Shown here: piece after piece, positions 51,714-60,491 of the stretch
How positions within the stretch are numbered: position 1 is the first letter of the stretch
Layout of the letters: each line of letters starts with the position of its first letter
Made by a program: the position numbers and the translations under genes
From: Bdellovibrio sp047344985
Lineage (GTDB): Bacteria > Bdellovibrionota > Bdellovibrionia > Bdellovibrionales > Bdellovibrionaceae
Assembly (NCBI RefSeq): GCF_047344985.1
Contig: NZ_CP178861.1
Location: 1,178,001 to 1,242,000, forward strand
DNA: 64,000 bases
Direction of reading: 5' to 3'
The notes under the pieces: model-generated
What the model was told of the DNA's origin: nothing
Database searches by the model: none
The model's input: the letters and a program-made list of their open reading frames with translations, nothing else

Positions 51714-53384
51714 ATGTCTCAAGAGATTATCTACACAATGAAGGGCGTAAGTAAAGTATATCCTCCACAAAGATACGTTTTGAAGGATATTTATCTTTCT
51801 TACTTCTACGGAGCGAAAATCGGAGTTTTGGGCCTGAACGGCTCTGGAAAATCCACTTTGCTCAGAATTATGGCAGGCGTAGACAAAGATTTTCTTGGTG
51901 AAGCCTTCCCATCGAAGACAATGAAAGTCGGTTACTTCGAGCAAGAACCACAACTCGATAATACAATGACGGTGAAAGAAAATATTTTTGCCGGTATGGG
52001 CGAACTTCCAAAGCTCATGAAAGAATACAACGCGATCAACGACAAATTCAGCGATCCTGATTTAGATCCCGATGAGATGAACAAACTCATCGAAAAACAA
52101 GGCGCTATCCAGGAAAAATTAGAAGCGTTGGGCGCTTGGGATGTGGATCAAAAAATTGAAATCGTGATGGACGCTCTTCGTTGTCCAGATGGCGATTTGC
52201 CAGTGACAAACTTGTCAGGTGGTGAAAAACGTCGTGTCGCTTTGGCAAGATTGATTATGTCAGAGCCAGATATTTTGTTGCTTGATGAGCCGACGAATCA
52301 CCTGGACGCGGAATCTGTAGCATGGCTTGAACAATATCTTTCAAAATTCCCGGGAACTGTGATCGCGGTTACGCATGATCGTTATTTCTTGGATAATGTG
52401 GCTGGTTGGATTTTGGAATTGGATCGCGGTGAAGGTATTCCTTGGAAAGGGAACTACACATCTTGGCTTGAACAAAAAGACAAGCGCATGGCGAACGAAG
52501 CAAAAGACCAAGCTCGTAAAGCGAAGACTTTGGAGCGCGAGTTGGATTGGATTCGTCAAGGCGCGAAAGCTCGCCAAGCGAAATCGAAAGCTCGTATCTC
52601 TAACTACGAAAATCTAATTAAGGAAGCATCTCCGGAAAAAATCCAAGAGATGTCTATCTATATTCCGCCAGGACCTCGTTTGGGCGATATCGTTGTTGAA
52701 GCTAAAGGCATCACGAAGGCCTACGAGCACAAAGTTCTTTTGGACGATGTGAGCTTCACAATTCCTCGCGGCGCGATCGTCGGCGTAATTGGACCGAACG
52801 GTGTGGGTAAATCGACTTTGTTCCGCATGATCACTGGAAAAGAAAAGCCAGATTCTGGAACTTTCAAAGTCGGAGATACTGTGAAGATTGCGTACGTGGA
52901 TCAAACACGTGAGACGTTGGATCCGAACAAAACAATCTATGAAGAACTTTCTGGCGGCGCTGATGTCGTTCAGTTAGGAACACGCGAGATCAATGCGCGT
53001 CAGTACGTTTCTTGGTTTAACTTCTCTGGAACAGACCAACAGAAAAAAGTTGGTCAGTTGTCAGGTGGTGAAAGAAACCGTGTGAACATGGCGAAGATCC
53101 TTAAAGAAGGTGCGAACCTTTTGCTTCTGGATGAGCCGACGAATGACCTTGATGTGAATACAATGCGTGCTCTTGAGGAAGCTCTTCTTGAGTTCGGTGG
53201 ATCTGCTGTGGTGATTTCGCATGACCGTTGGTTCTTGGATCGTGTTTGTACCCATATCATGGCCTTTGAAGGGGAGTCTAAAATTGAATTCTTCCCGGGG
53301 AACTTCACAGAGTACGAAGAAGATCGTAAGAAACGCCTTGGAGAGAATGCTGGTCCAAAACGGGTTCGGTTTAAGATGGTTTAA
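51714..53384 (+). CDS. ettA: Energy-dependent translational throttle protein EttA (ABC-F)
   Basis: This 556-residue ABC-F ATPase has two nucleotide-binding domains (Walker A GLNGSGKSTLL and GPNGVGKSTLF; signatures LSGGEKRRVAL and LSGGERNRVNM), joined by a linker containing the charged interdomain arm. No membrane segment is present. EttA binds the ribosomal E site and gates entry into elongation depending on ATP/ADP. AGGAG lies eight to nine bases before the ATG. A long inverted repeat begins 20 bases after its stop. Confidence 0.94.
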   Translation: MSQEIIYTMKGVSKVYPPQRYVLKDIYLSYFYGAKIGVLGLNGSGKSTLLRIMAGVDKDFLGEAFPSKTMKVGYFEQEPQLDNTMTVKENIFAGMGELPKLMKEYNAINDKFSDPDLDPDEMNKLIEKQGAIQEKLEALGAWDVDQKIEIVMDALRCPDGDLPVTNLSGGEKRRVALARLIMSEPDILLLDEPTNHLDAESVAWLEQYLSKFPGTVIAVTHDRYFLDNVAGWILELDRGEGIPWKGNYTSWLEQKDKRMANEAKDQARKAKTLERELDWIRQGAKARQAKSKARISNYENLIKEASPEKIQEMSIYIPPGPRLGDIVVEAKGITKAYEHKVLLDDVSFTIPRGAIVGVIGPNGVGKSTLFRMITGKEKPDSGTFKVGDTVKIAYVDQTRETLDPNKTIYEELSGGADVVQLGTREINARQYVSWFNFSGTDQQKKVGQLSGGERNRVNMAKILKEGANLLLLDEPTNDLDVNTMRALEEALLEFGGSAVVISHDRWFLDRVCTHIMAFEGESKIEFFPGNFTEYEEDRKKRLGENAGPKRVRFKMV

Positions 53385-53403
53385 TACACGACGTCTGGTG
53401 GGC

Positions 53404-53545
53404 GGATTTGCTGGCTTTAAAGGCCTTTGGCAATTCCGCTCCGTCAGACACGGCATCCTGCCTCGCCGCGCTTTGGTACGACATCGTGTCGGCGCGGAGG
53501 TCTGACTGCGCAGAACTGCCAAAGGCCTTTAAAGCCAGCAAATCC
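53404..53545. repeat. 29-base inverted repeat with structured centre
   Basis: Positions 53404-53432 and 53517-53545 are perfect 29-base inverted copies, starting GGATTTGCTGGC. The 84-base centre nests further pairs: GTCAGAC with GTCTGAC, CGCCGCGC with GCGCGG and CGACA-tcg-TGTCG. The 142 bases can fold into one long hairpin. It fills the gap between the ends of ettA and the first adhesin gene. It may be a bidirectional terminator, a small mobile repeat or an RNA; no coding sequence is supportable. Confidence 0.75.
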
Positions 53546-53578
53546 CACGCAGATTCGTTTTTCATATGATCTTTAAAT

Positions 53579-56500
53579 TTACTTTTTTTGATTCTGACTT
53601 GAGTGCAATGCTTTTTCTATTTGCTCTAAGCGCTTTTTCATTTCGGCGTTGTCGGCTTTGAGTTTTTCGGTTTCTTTTTTTAATTGTAGATTTTCTTCTT
53701 GGATGGATGCTATTGAGCGGTCTACTTTTTCGTTTTGGTCTTGCCACTTGTTGTAGAATTCTTTGAGGGCGGCGATGACGGGGGCTATGAGGTTTGAGTA
53801 GCTTACGGATTTGTAGCCGTCTCTGTTGTTTTGGACTACTTCCGGATAGATTTTTTCTACTTCTTGGGCGATCAAACCTACTTGTTGTTTTTTGTCGTAT
53901 TTTTCTTGGTCTTTCCAGTTGTAGGTTACGGGGCGGATTTGTAGGACTTTATCTAATTGGTTGTCCATGGTGTGGATGTCTTTTTTTAAGCGCGCATCTG
54001 AGGCTTGGCTTAGTGTTCCTTTGATCCACATGTTTCCTACGTTGGTGATGGACATTAACGTGACGCCCGCTCCGAAGGTTCCGTTGAAGAGGGCGAAGGT
54101 TCCGTCTGTTTCGTGGGTCATGTGGATGTTGCTGGAGCCTCCATCGTTACCCAACATCAAAGACGCGTAGCCAGTTCCAGATGTGATGTGCAATTGTGCT
54201 GCTGGTGTTAGCGTTCCCATTCCCACTTTTCCATTCGGAGAAAGTGCTAATGGAGAGACATACGTTGAGAATGAACCTGTTCCTGATTGATCGGCGTCAA
54301 AGCGCAGTTGTGCTCCATCAAGAGGGACGCGCCAGTATTTTCCAGGAACGGCGCCTTGGTCGGTTTCGCTGAAGGTGAGGGGAACGGCGGCGTCATCGAT
54401 GCGCACGGTGCTTGCTACATGCAGTTTGCTGGTGGGTGTGGTGGTCCCGATCCCGACGTTACCTGCGTTCATCGCTGTGACTAAGGCATATCTGTTTGTA
54501 ATTGTGCCTGCGCCCGTCGGAGCAGAGATTGAAAGACCTTGCCACGTATCCAGTGTTACTCCGCTGGCTACGACGGGGGCTTCGATGTTGACGCCTTTAA
54601 GAATGTACGGAGCATTGCCGTTGATATTGGCGTTGGCCGCTGTGATCTGAGCATCGAATGATGTCGGAGTTCCTGTTGCCGTAGCAGAACGGACATACTC
54701 TGCACGAAGAACTTGGTTGGAACTCGAGTTCGCAGTGCTGTTGTCTGTATACTTATAAAACCCCGACGTATTAATGGAAGTATTCGCCGAGGACGTCGTA
54801 TTTGTCGAAGTGATATATAGCGTGGATGCTTGCCCAGTTAATAAATTGGAGACAATGTGCATAGGATAAGTGGGCGCTGCTGTTCCGATGCCGATGTAAC
54901 CACTGGATGTGATTCTCATGCGTTCGGTGCTTCCACCTGCTGATTTGTTTGTAGAAAAAGTCAGTGGTTGCGCTTGGAATGTGCTGATATCCAATGTGTT
55001 AGCGGCATTTGATTGAAGGTAGGTCATGCCTGATCCGGCGGATTGCCCCCAGACTCCCAGATAAACTTTATTTGTTCCCGCATTCAGAGTTACAGAAGAT
55101 GAGCCTGTGGCGTCAGTATTGGTTGATTGAATTCCACTTGATAGAGCGGAGAAGCTTATATCAAGCGGTGCCGTGGGATTGGTAACTCCGATACCCACGT
55201 TTCCTCCGGATAAAATCGTCATGCGCGTTGATCCACTTGTTTTAAATGCTAGCGAGTAAGCGTCGTTTGTTCCAAGTGTGGCATTGGCTCCAAAACTATT
55301 TCCACCATTTGCAAAAACTCCTGAAGCAGAGTAGTTCGTGCATCCCATCACGCCAGCCGCATCGAAAGTCACAAGCTGTCCGACAGCGCAAGTGAATGTA
55401 GTGATTGTTGAGCCGGTGCCATCGCTGGCAAGAAGTCTATTCGCTGTCAGCGACGTGACACCTGTACCGCCCTTGGAAACCGGCACAGCAGAAGGGAAGT
55501 TTGCTGGATCAGCACTAATAGTTCCGGAAGTGACTGCGATACCAGCTCCGATTTGCACAGCGCCTTTTGCTGAAGTTGTTGCATCGTTAATTGAAATTGC
55601 GGGAGTTGTTGATCCCGTTGCCACAACAATTGGAGCTGTTCCTGTAACATTAGTCACAGTTCCGTTCGTTGGAGTGATCCACTGAAGACCGGAAGCTTGC
55701 GCTGAGTTAGCAGACAATACCTGTCCGTTTGTACCGACAGGCAAACGAATATCATTCGTACCATCGTGAACAATTAAGTCACCTTTTGTTGTGCTTGGAG
55801 AAAGACCATTGAAAGCAGCTGTGACAGTAGTTTGTCCTGTGCCACCATTTGCAATTGGTAAAGTGCCAGTGACTTCAGTTGCGAGATTTACCGCCGCACC
55901 ATTGCTTGCAGCAGTCAAACGACCTTGCGCATCGACCGTGATATTTGCGCGAGTATAAGATCCCGCAGTTACAGCCGTGTTTGCTAAAGAAATAGTTCCG
56001 GTAGAAGTAATTGGTCCACCACTTAATCCAGTACCCGTTGCGATATTCGTGACGGTACCACCGGCATTGGTATCTGTATCGCTCGCGCACTCCCAACGAG
56101 AATTTGCAGCAATCCATTTTAAAACTTGTCCATCAGTACAAGCTACATTGTTAGGTTTGTAAGTGAGATATTTTGAAGCGGCACTGTTGATATCACCATA
56201 ATCAAGTGTCACTGCACCAGTTTTAGTTGCAACAGAAGTCACAGGAAATGCAATTGCAGAATTCGAAGCCGCAGTTAAACGTCCTTGAGTATCGACTGTA
56301 AAAGTTCCCACCTGAGTCGTTGAACCATAAGAACCCGCCGTCACAGCAGTATTAGCAAGTGAGATCGTTCCGGTAGTTGTGATAGGACCACCACTTAAAC
56401 CCGTACCAGTCGCAATATTAGTAACTGTACCGCCAGCATTTGAATCCGCGGCAGGAGCCCACTTCGTTCCGTCATATTTCAAAACTTGGCCAGTAGCTAA

Positions 56501-57658
56501 TCCGGTTGTATCAACATCAACACCTTTGATTTTATTTACGGAAACAGCACCAATAGTTCCGCTTACATCACCCGCAACAGAAACATTGATCGCCTGACAC
56601 TGAAAAGATCCAGAAACCGAATTCCAATAAGGAGTTTGATGAGCAGCACAGTTAGCACTTCCCACAGCAGAATTAAACGCAGCCACCGTATGATAATTAC
56701 TTAAAGAAGAATTCAAATTCGTAACATCGCTCATACCAATAGCAGCACCAATCCACTGAGTGCCATCAAACTTTAAAAAATTCCCATTAGTTGGTGCAGC
56801 ACTAGAAACCGCGACACTTTGAATTTTTGCCACGGAAGGATTCGGATAAGTCCCAGACAAATCTCCACCTGCAGCACCCGTAGGAACACGAGCGTTTGTA
56901 AAACGAGAGTCATCACCCGCAGCGACAGTTCCCGCAACTGTACCAACATTCAAAGTCACAACAGGAGTGGAAGTGTTATTCGCAATCGTTACATAAGAGT
57001 TCGAAGACGTAACATTGGTGACAGTTCCGCCACTCGCGCCTGTTACGGGAGCACAGACAAAAGCACTTCCGCTCCACGATAAAAATTCATTGGAATTACA
57101 TGTCGGCACATTCGTCTTTAAAACAAAATCCGTAGCAGTGTTAGTTCCCAATTTCTTCGCAGAAAGTGCATATGCCGAGTAGGGCACTGAACGAATCACG
57201 GTGTCAGGAGAAATCAAACGCCAAGCGCTGCCGTCGTGAAACTGTGCTCTTAAAAGACGACCATCCGTTTGCACCGGGGAATAGTTGCTCGTGCCATCAG
57301 AGCAAGTATATCCGCTACAGGCTCCACAAGTAAAAGTAGAAGAGTTGTTGAAAGAATCAAGAACCGTAAATCCGCCGCCTAAAGGATAATTGACTCCACC
57401 TTTTCCAATGGGAACGTCAAAGACTCCTTTAGAGTTCGCCATATTAATTCCAGTCACTTGCTCTTGATAAATCACGCACTGACCAGAAGGATCCATGATT
57501 TGAAAAATGAAACTGACGTTGGAATATTCCAAAGGAGTTCCATCTGATTTAATGATGCGACCTTGATAGGTTAAAGAGGACGGAGACGCGTGGCCTTGTA
57601 TTGAAAAAATAAAAAGCGAAGTGAGAAGGAAGACTCCCAGTACGTACAATCGTCTCAT
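53579..57658 (-). CDS. Mosaic adhesive trimer-type fibre protein with S74 chaperone domain
   Basis: This 1359-residue exported fibre has a signal peptide (residues 1-25), then a capping domain to about 190 with SLTYQGRI, SKGVFDVPIG and WRLISPDTVIRSVPYSAYA. A long Thr/Ser/Gly-rich shaft of repeats follows, including two near-copies of VTNIATGTGLSGGPI. The C-terminal 140 residues from Ser1220 form a phage-type S74 intramolecular chaperone (SDARLKKDIHTM, then YNWK and QVGLIAQEVEKIYPEVV) ending in a coiled coil. In phage, this domain trimerises the fibre and cleaves itself before the Ser. In Bdellovibrio such proteins act in prey recognition. It lies 69 bases after a paralogue. Confidence 0.9.
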   Translation of the reverse strand: MRRLYVLGVFLLTSLFIFSIQGHASPSSLTYQGRIIKSDGTPLEYSNVSFIFQIMDPSGQCVIYQEQVTGINMANSKGVFDVPIGKGGVNYPLGGGFTVLDSFNNSSTFTCGACSGYTCSDGTSNYSPVQTDGRLLRAQFHDGSAWRLISPDTVIRSVPYSAYALSAKKLGTNTATDFVLKTNVPTCNSNEFLSWSGSAFVCAPVTGASGGTVTNVTSSNSYVTIANNTSTPVVTLNVGTVAGTVAAGDDSRFTNARVPTGAAGGDLSGTYPNPSVAKIQSVAVSSAAPTNGNFLKFDGTQWIGAAIGMSDVTNLNSSLSNYHTVAAFNSAVGSANCAAHQTPYWNSVSGSFQCQAINVSVAGDVSGTIGAVSVNKIKGVDVDTTGLATGQVLKYDGTKWAPAADSNAGGTVTNIATGTGLSGGPITTTGTISLANTAVTAGSYGSTTQVGTFTVDTQGRLTAASNSAIAFPVTSVATKTGAVTLDYGDINSAASKYLTYKPNNVACTDGQVLKWIAANSRWECASDTDTNAGGTVTNIATGTGLSGGPITSTGTISLANTAVTAGSYTRANITVDAQGRLTAASNGAAVNLATEVTGTLPIANGGTGQTTVTAAFNGLSPSTTKGDLIVHDGTNDIRLPVGTNGQVLSANSAQASGLQWITPTNGTVTNVTGTAPIVVATGSTTPAISINDATTSAKGAVQIGAGIAVTSGTISADPANFPSAVPVSKGGTGVTSLTANRLLASDGTGSTITTFTCAVGQLVTFDAAGVMGCTNYSASGVFANGGNSFGANATLGTNDAYSLAFKTSGSTRMTILSGGNVGIGVTNPTAPLDISFSALSSGIQSTNTDATGSSSVTLNAGTNKVYLGVWGQSAGSGMTYLQSNAANTLDISTFQAQPLTFSTNKSAGGSTERMRITSSGYIGIGTAAPTYPMHIVSNLLTGQASTLYITSTNTTSSANTSINTSGFYKYTDNSTANSSSNQVLRAEYVRSATATGTPTSFDAQITAANANINGNAPYILKGVNIEAPVVASGVTLDTWQGLSISAPTGAGTITNRYALVTAMNAGNVGIGTTTPTSKLHVASTVRIDDAAVPLTFSETDQGAVPGKYWRVPLDGAQLRFDADQSGTGSFSTYVSPLALSPNGKVGMGTLTPAAQLHITSGTGYASLMLGNDGGSSNIHMTHETDGTFALFNGTFGAGVTLMSITNVGNMWIKGTLSQASDARLKKDIHTMDNQLDKVLQIRPVTYNWKDQEKYDKKQQVGLIAQEVEKIYPEVVQNNRDGYKSVSYSNLIAPVIAALKEFYNKWQDQNEKVDRSIASIQEENLQLKKETEKLKADNAEMKKRLEQIEKALHSSQNQKK
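55960..56068. repeat. Coding repeat in the adhesin shaft, copy 2
   Basis: Encodes a segment near-identical in protein to copy 1 at 56332-56440 (GTVTNIATGTGLSGGPIT and following residues), but the DNA differs at many third codon positions. Confidence 0.7.
56332..56440. repeat. Coding repeat in the adhesin shaft, copy 1
   Basis: Partner of the segment at 55960-56068. The encoded residues align almost without change while synonymous sites differ, so this is an old or diversified internal duplication. Confidence 0.7.
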
Positions 57659-57665
57659 AGAAGAC

Positions 57666-57693
57666 TTATCGGTTTTTTGTCAAAAAAACTTCA
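57666..57693 (-). promoter_or_regulatory. Sigma-28-like promoter of the S74 adhesin
   Basis: On the minus strand TGAAGTTT, 12 bases, ACCGATAA, then seven bases to the ATG. It resembles the FliA consensus (TAAAGTTT-N11-GCCGATAA); shifting the -35 by one gives exact spacing. No Shine-Dalgarno lies between promoter and ATG, so the mRNA should be leaderless. Confidence 0.6.
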
Positions 57694-57726
57694 CTGTTCC
57701 CGCGCGTTCCCTGTCTCAAAATGAGG

Positions 57727-60423
57727 CTAATCGCATTGATAGACCGCGCGCAGCTTAAAGAGAGTTCCTGGGGTCGTGAGACTCAAATGGATTCCGCCAT
57801 TTGTCGCAGTGCCCGCGACTCCGTAACCAGGAGATTCTCCCGGATTTAAGACCTGCCAGTCTGTATCGTTTCCTGAAGCCACGGCTTGAGCAAGATAGCT
57901 CAGACAATTTCCCGAAGGAAGTCCGTTATCGCATTCACCTGTCGTCCAATAGTGCCATGCTGTGTTTGTGCCGGCGTCCGAATTGATCGTTGTACTGATG
58001 TAAGAGCACACCGTCATGCGTGCCACAGTTCTTCCGCCGTATTTCACAGAGCCATTGATTTCTAACTTGGCTGTTGGAGCTGAAACTCCGATTCCTGTGT
58101 TTCCATTTTTTAAAACAGTCACGGCGTTAGAGCGCGCACTTATTGAAGTTCCGTTACCGATAACAAACAAAGGGTCGGTCGCGACAATCGCCGTGGGATT
58201 TTCAGTGCCCGTGGTTGCGCTGTACATTCCGACTGAGATCTGATTGATGGCAGGTGCTAAGGTGTTTCTACCCAGAGCCGTTGAGCCATTACCAGAGGCC
58301 ACCGTGTCAGCCCCTATGGCAACCGCAAACCAACCACTTGCTGTGACGGTATTTCCGATCGCGACGGAACTTTGCGATGAATTTGCAAGAGCTTGAACTC
58401 CTAAAGCAACTGAATAAGAGCCACTTGCGGTATTGCCACTTCCTATAGCTACAGAATTAGTTCCGCTGGCGGTTGTGTTGAGGCCGGCTGCGAAGGAGTG
58501 AGAGCCTATAGAAGCATCATCCCACTGAGTGCCGGTAACTGATCCTGCACGAAAGGCACCTTTGCGCGGGTACCAGATCATACGCGTGCCAGCACCGCTA
58601 GAAGCCAAGGTGCGACCTAAATTTGCATCTCCTTTAGCAAGAATTCCGCCGTCGTTTTCTAAAGACAGTCTAAACTCAGGTGCGTTCGTTCCAACCCCTA
58701 ATTCGCCACTGCTGGTGAGGCGCATCCGTTCAGCCGCAGTCGTTGCACCCGAAGGCGTGGTTTCAAAAAGAATATTTCCCGCCGAAGATGTCGCCGTGAA
58801 GTTTTCAGCGGCCGCAAAAGTAATTTGAGCTGACTGTCCCACGTGCCAAGCAGAGTCTGTGGCTCCGTATCCTGTTAAATATAATATTTGATCCTGGGCT
58901 TGCAAAGACGCGGGACTTGCTTCGCTTCCTCGGAAGGCCATTCCCATATAGGAACTTCCAATTCCTGAAGTGGTGTAGCTTTGTGCAATCACACCGGCAT
59001 TCCCGGCTCCGGCGCCATTGGTTTTTACAACTTGTAGATAAACGCTGTCCGTACCGCGCACGTCTAACTCTTCTGATGGAGAAGAAACACCAATACCGAC
59101 AAGACCACTGGAAGAAATTTTCATGCGGGAAATATTATTTGTTTCAAAGGAAAGTGCTTGAGAGTCATTTGTTCCCACGCTCAATGTCGCTCCCGTACTA
59201 TTTCCGCCGTCTAAAAGAGCACCACTGGCTCCTGTTGGAAGAAGAGAGGCGGGAACCCGCCCGGAGCCATCAAGCTGCACCAGATTTCCGGCAGACGTGC
59301 CAACATTTTTTGTTGCCGCGGTTCCCAGTCCCGTGACTTGAGAATTCACAATTGAAATCGAAGTGCAAGACAGCGAATCGGTAATCGCACTCCAAGTCAA
59401 AGTTTTGTCAGCCGTGGCACAAGAGCTTGGCATCTGTATCGCACCCGTGACAGTCGAGCGAAGTTGACCCAAACCAAAATATTGAACATCCCATTGGGTG
59501 CCACCATAAATGAATACTTGGCCCGCAGAAGGAGTGCTATTTGATACCGCGACGCCTTGAATTTTTTCAACCTTCGTTCCGGCACTTCCTGAAGTCGAAG
59601 TGACGTCTCCAGAAAGATTGGCTGTCGCGCCAACATTATCGTCTGCCGGAGCCCAATTTGTTCCGTTGAATTTCAAAACTTTTCCCGAAGCATTTCCGGT
59701 CATAGAAACAGCGACACCTTTGATTTTATCCACACTCGTTGCTGATTGAGTGCCAGAGACGTCTCCGCTTAAAGTTCCCGTGAACCCCGCAGAGCTTCCA
59801 GAAATATTTCCACTCACATCACTTCCGGAAACAGACGGTGTGGTGCACTCAAAGGTTCCAGCAGGAGCAATATGTCTTAAATATTGTCCGGCCGTGCAAA
59901 GAGGAACTGAAGATTTCAACAAAAAGTCCGCGGCAGAATTGTTTCCCAGTTTTTGCGCCGACTTCGCAACAGCAGCAAAGGGGACAGCGCGAATTTCACT
60001 GTCGGGAGTGATCAATCTCCAACCAACTCCGTCAAAGAACTGCACGCGCAACAAACGTTTGTCATCCAGAACGGGTGTGTAGGTGCCTCCACTTTCGCAG
60101 TTGTATGTCGTGGAGTTATCAAAACTGTCGAGGAGTTTAAAGCTCGGTGTTCCCGGGTAAGCTTTTGTTCCCGTTCCGATGGGGACATCAAACACGCCCT
60201 TGGAGTTTCTCATGTCGATGCCATTGGAGATTTCGCGATAGATCGTGCAGGAACCCGTCGGATTGGTGATGGAAAATTCGAATTGCACACCATTCACTTC
60301 AAGAGCGGTCCCTTGAGTATTTTGAATGCGGCCTTGATAGGTGAGAGAACCCGGAACGCCCCATACTCTCTCGACCGCCAGTAAGACCAGCAATGAATGC
60401 ACCAAAAAGTTCCGAATATTCAT
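57727..60423 (-). CDS. Mosaic adhesive trimer-type fibre protein with YadA-like head and Cys-rich tip
   Basis: This 898-residue exported paralogue shares the N-terminal capping domain (SLTYQGRIQ, NSKGVFDVPIG, WRLITPDSEIRAVPF). A Gly/Ser/Thr-rich shaft leads to about residues 639-718 with left-handed-roll repeats (AAGLNTTASGTNSVAIGSGN, VALGVQALANSSQSSVAIG), as in trimeric autotransporter heads. The C-terminus, roughly residues 800-898, is a separate globular tip with four Cys. There is no S74 domain, unlike the neighbour. The two proteins probably recognise different prey surfaces. Outer-membrane anchoring is not visible in either. Confidence 0.88.
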   Translation of the reverse strand: MNIRNFLVHSLLVLLAVERVWGVPGSLTYQGRIQNTQGTALEVNGVQFEFSITNPTGSCTIYREISNGIDMRNSKGVFDVPIGTGTKAYPGTPSFKLLDSFDNSTTYNCESGGTYTPVLDDKRLLRVQFFDGVGWRLITPDSEIRAVPFAAVAKSAQKLGNNSAADFLLKSSVPLCTAGQYLRHIAPAGTFECTTPSVSGSDVSGNISGSSAGFTGTLSGDVSGTQSATSVDKIKGVAVSMTGNASGKVLKFNGTNWAPADDNVGATANLSGDVTSTSGSAGTKVEKIQGVAVSNSTPSAGQVFIYGGTQWDVQYFGLGQLRSTVTGAIQMPSSCATADKTLTWSAITDSLSCTSISIVNSQVTGLGTAATKNVGTSAGNLVQLDGSGRVPASLLPTGASGALLDGGNSTGATLSVGTNDSQALSFETNNISRMKISSSGLVGIGVSSPSEELDVRGTDSVYLQVVKTNGAGAGNAGVIAQSYTTSGIGSSYMGMAFRGSEASPASLQAQDQILYLTGYGATDSAWHVGQSAQITFAAAENFTATSSAGNILFETTPSGATTAAERMRLTSSGELGVGTNAPEFRLSLENDGGILAKGDANLGRTLASSGAGTRMIWYPRKGAFRAGSVTGTQWDDASIGSHSFAAGLNTTASGTNSVAIGSGNTASGSYSVALGVQALANSSQSSVAIGNTVTASGWFAVAIGADTVASGNGSTALGRNTLAPAINQISVGMYSATTGTENPTAIVATDPLFVIGNGTSISARSNAVTVLKNGNTGIGVSAPTAKLEINGSVKYGGRTVARMTVCSYISTTINSDAGTNTAWHYWTTGECDNGLPSGNCLSYLAQAVASGNDTDWQVLNPGESPGYGVAGTATNGGIHLSLTTPGTLFKLRAVYQCD

Positions 60424-60430
60424 AGAGACC

Positions 60431-60458
60431 TTATCGGTCTATTCCGAGGAGGCCTTCA
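60431..60458 (-). promoter_or_regulatory. Sigma-28-like promoter of the YadA-head adhesin
   Basis: On the minus strand TGAAGGCC, 12 bases, ACCGATAA, then seven bases to the ATG. The -10 element, spacer length and distance to the start are the same as in the neighbouring adhesin promoter; only the -35 end differs. Leaderless expression is again predicted, with at most AAGG before the start. Confidence 0.55.
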
Positions 60459-60491
60459 CTTTGCAAAGATATATGTGTTCGCTGTGAGACT

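Noticed and set aside
53371..53565. 64-codon frame across the long inverted repeat
   Set aside because: It arises from the palindrome itself, and the residues mirror the repeat arms; no start signal is present.
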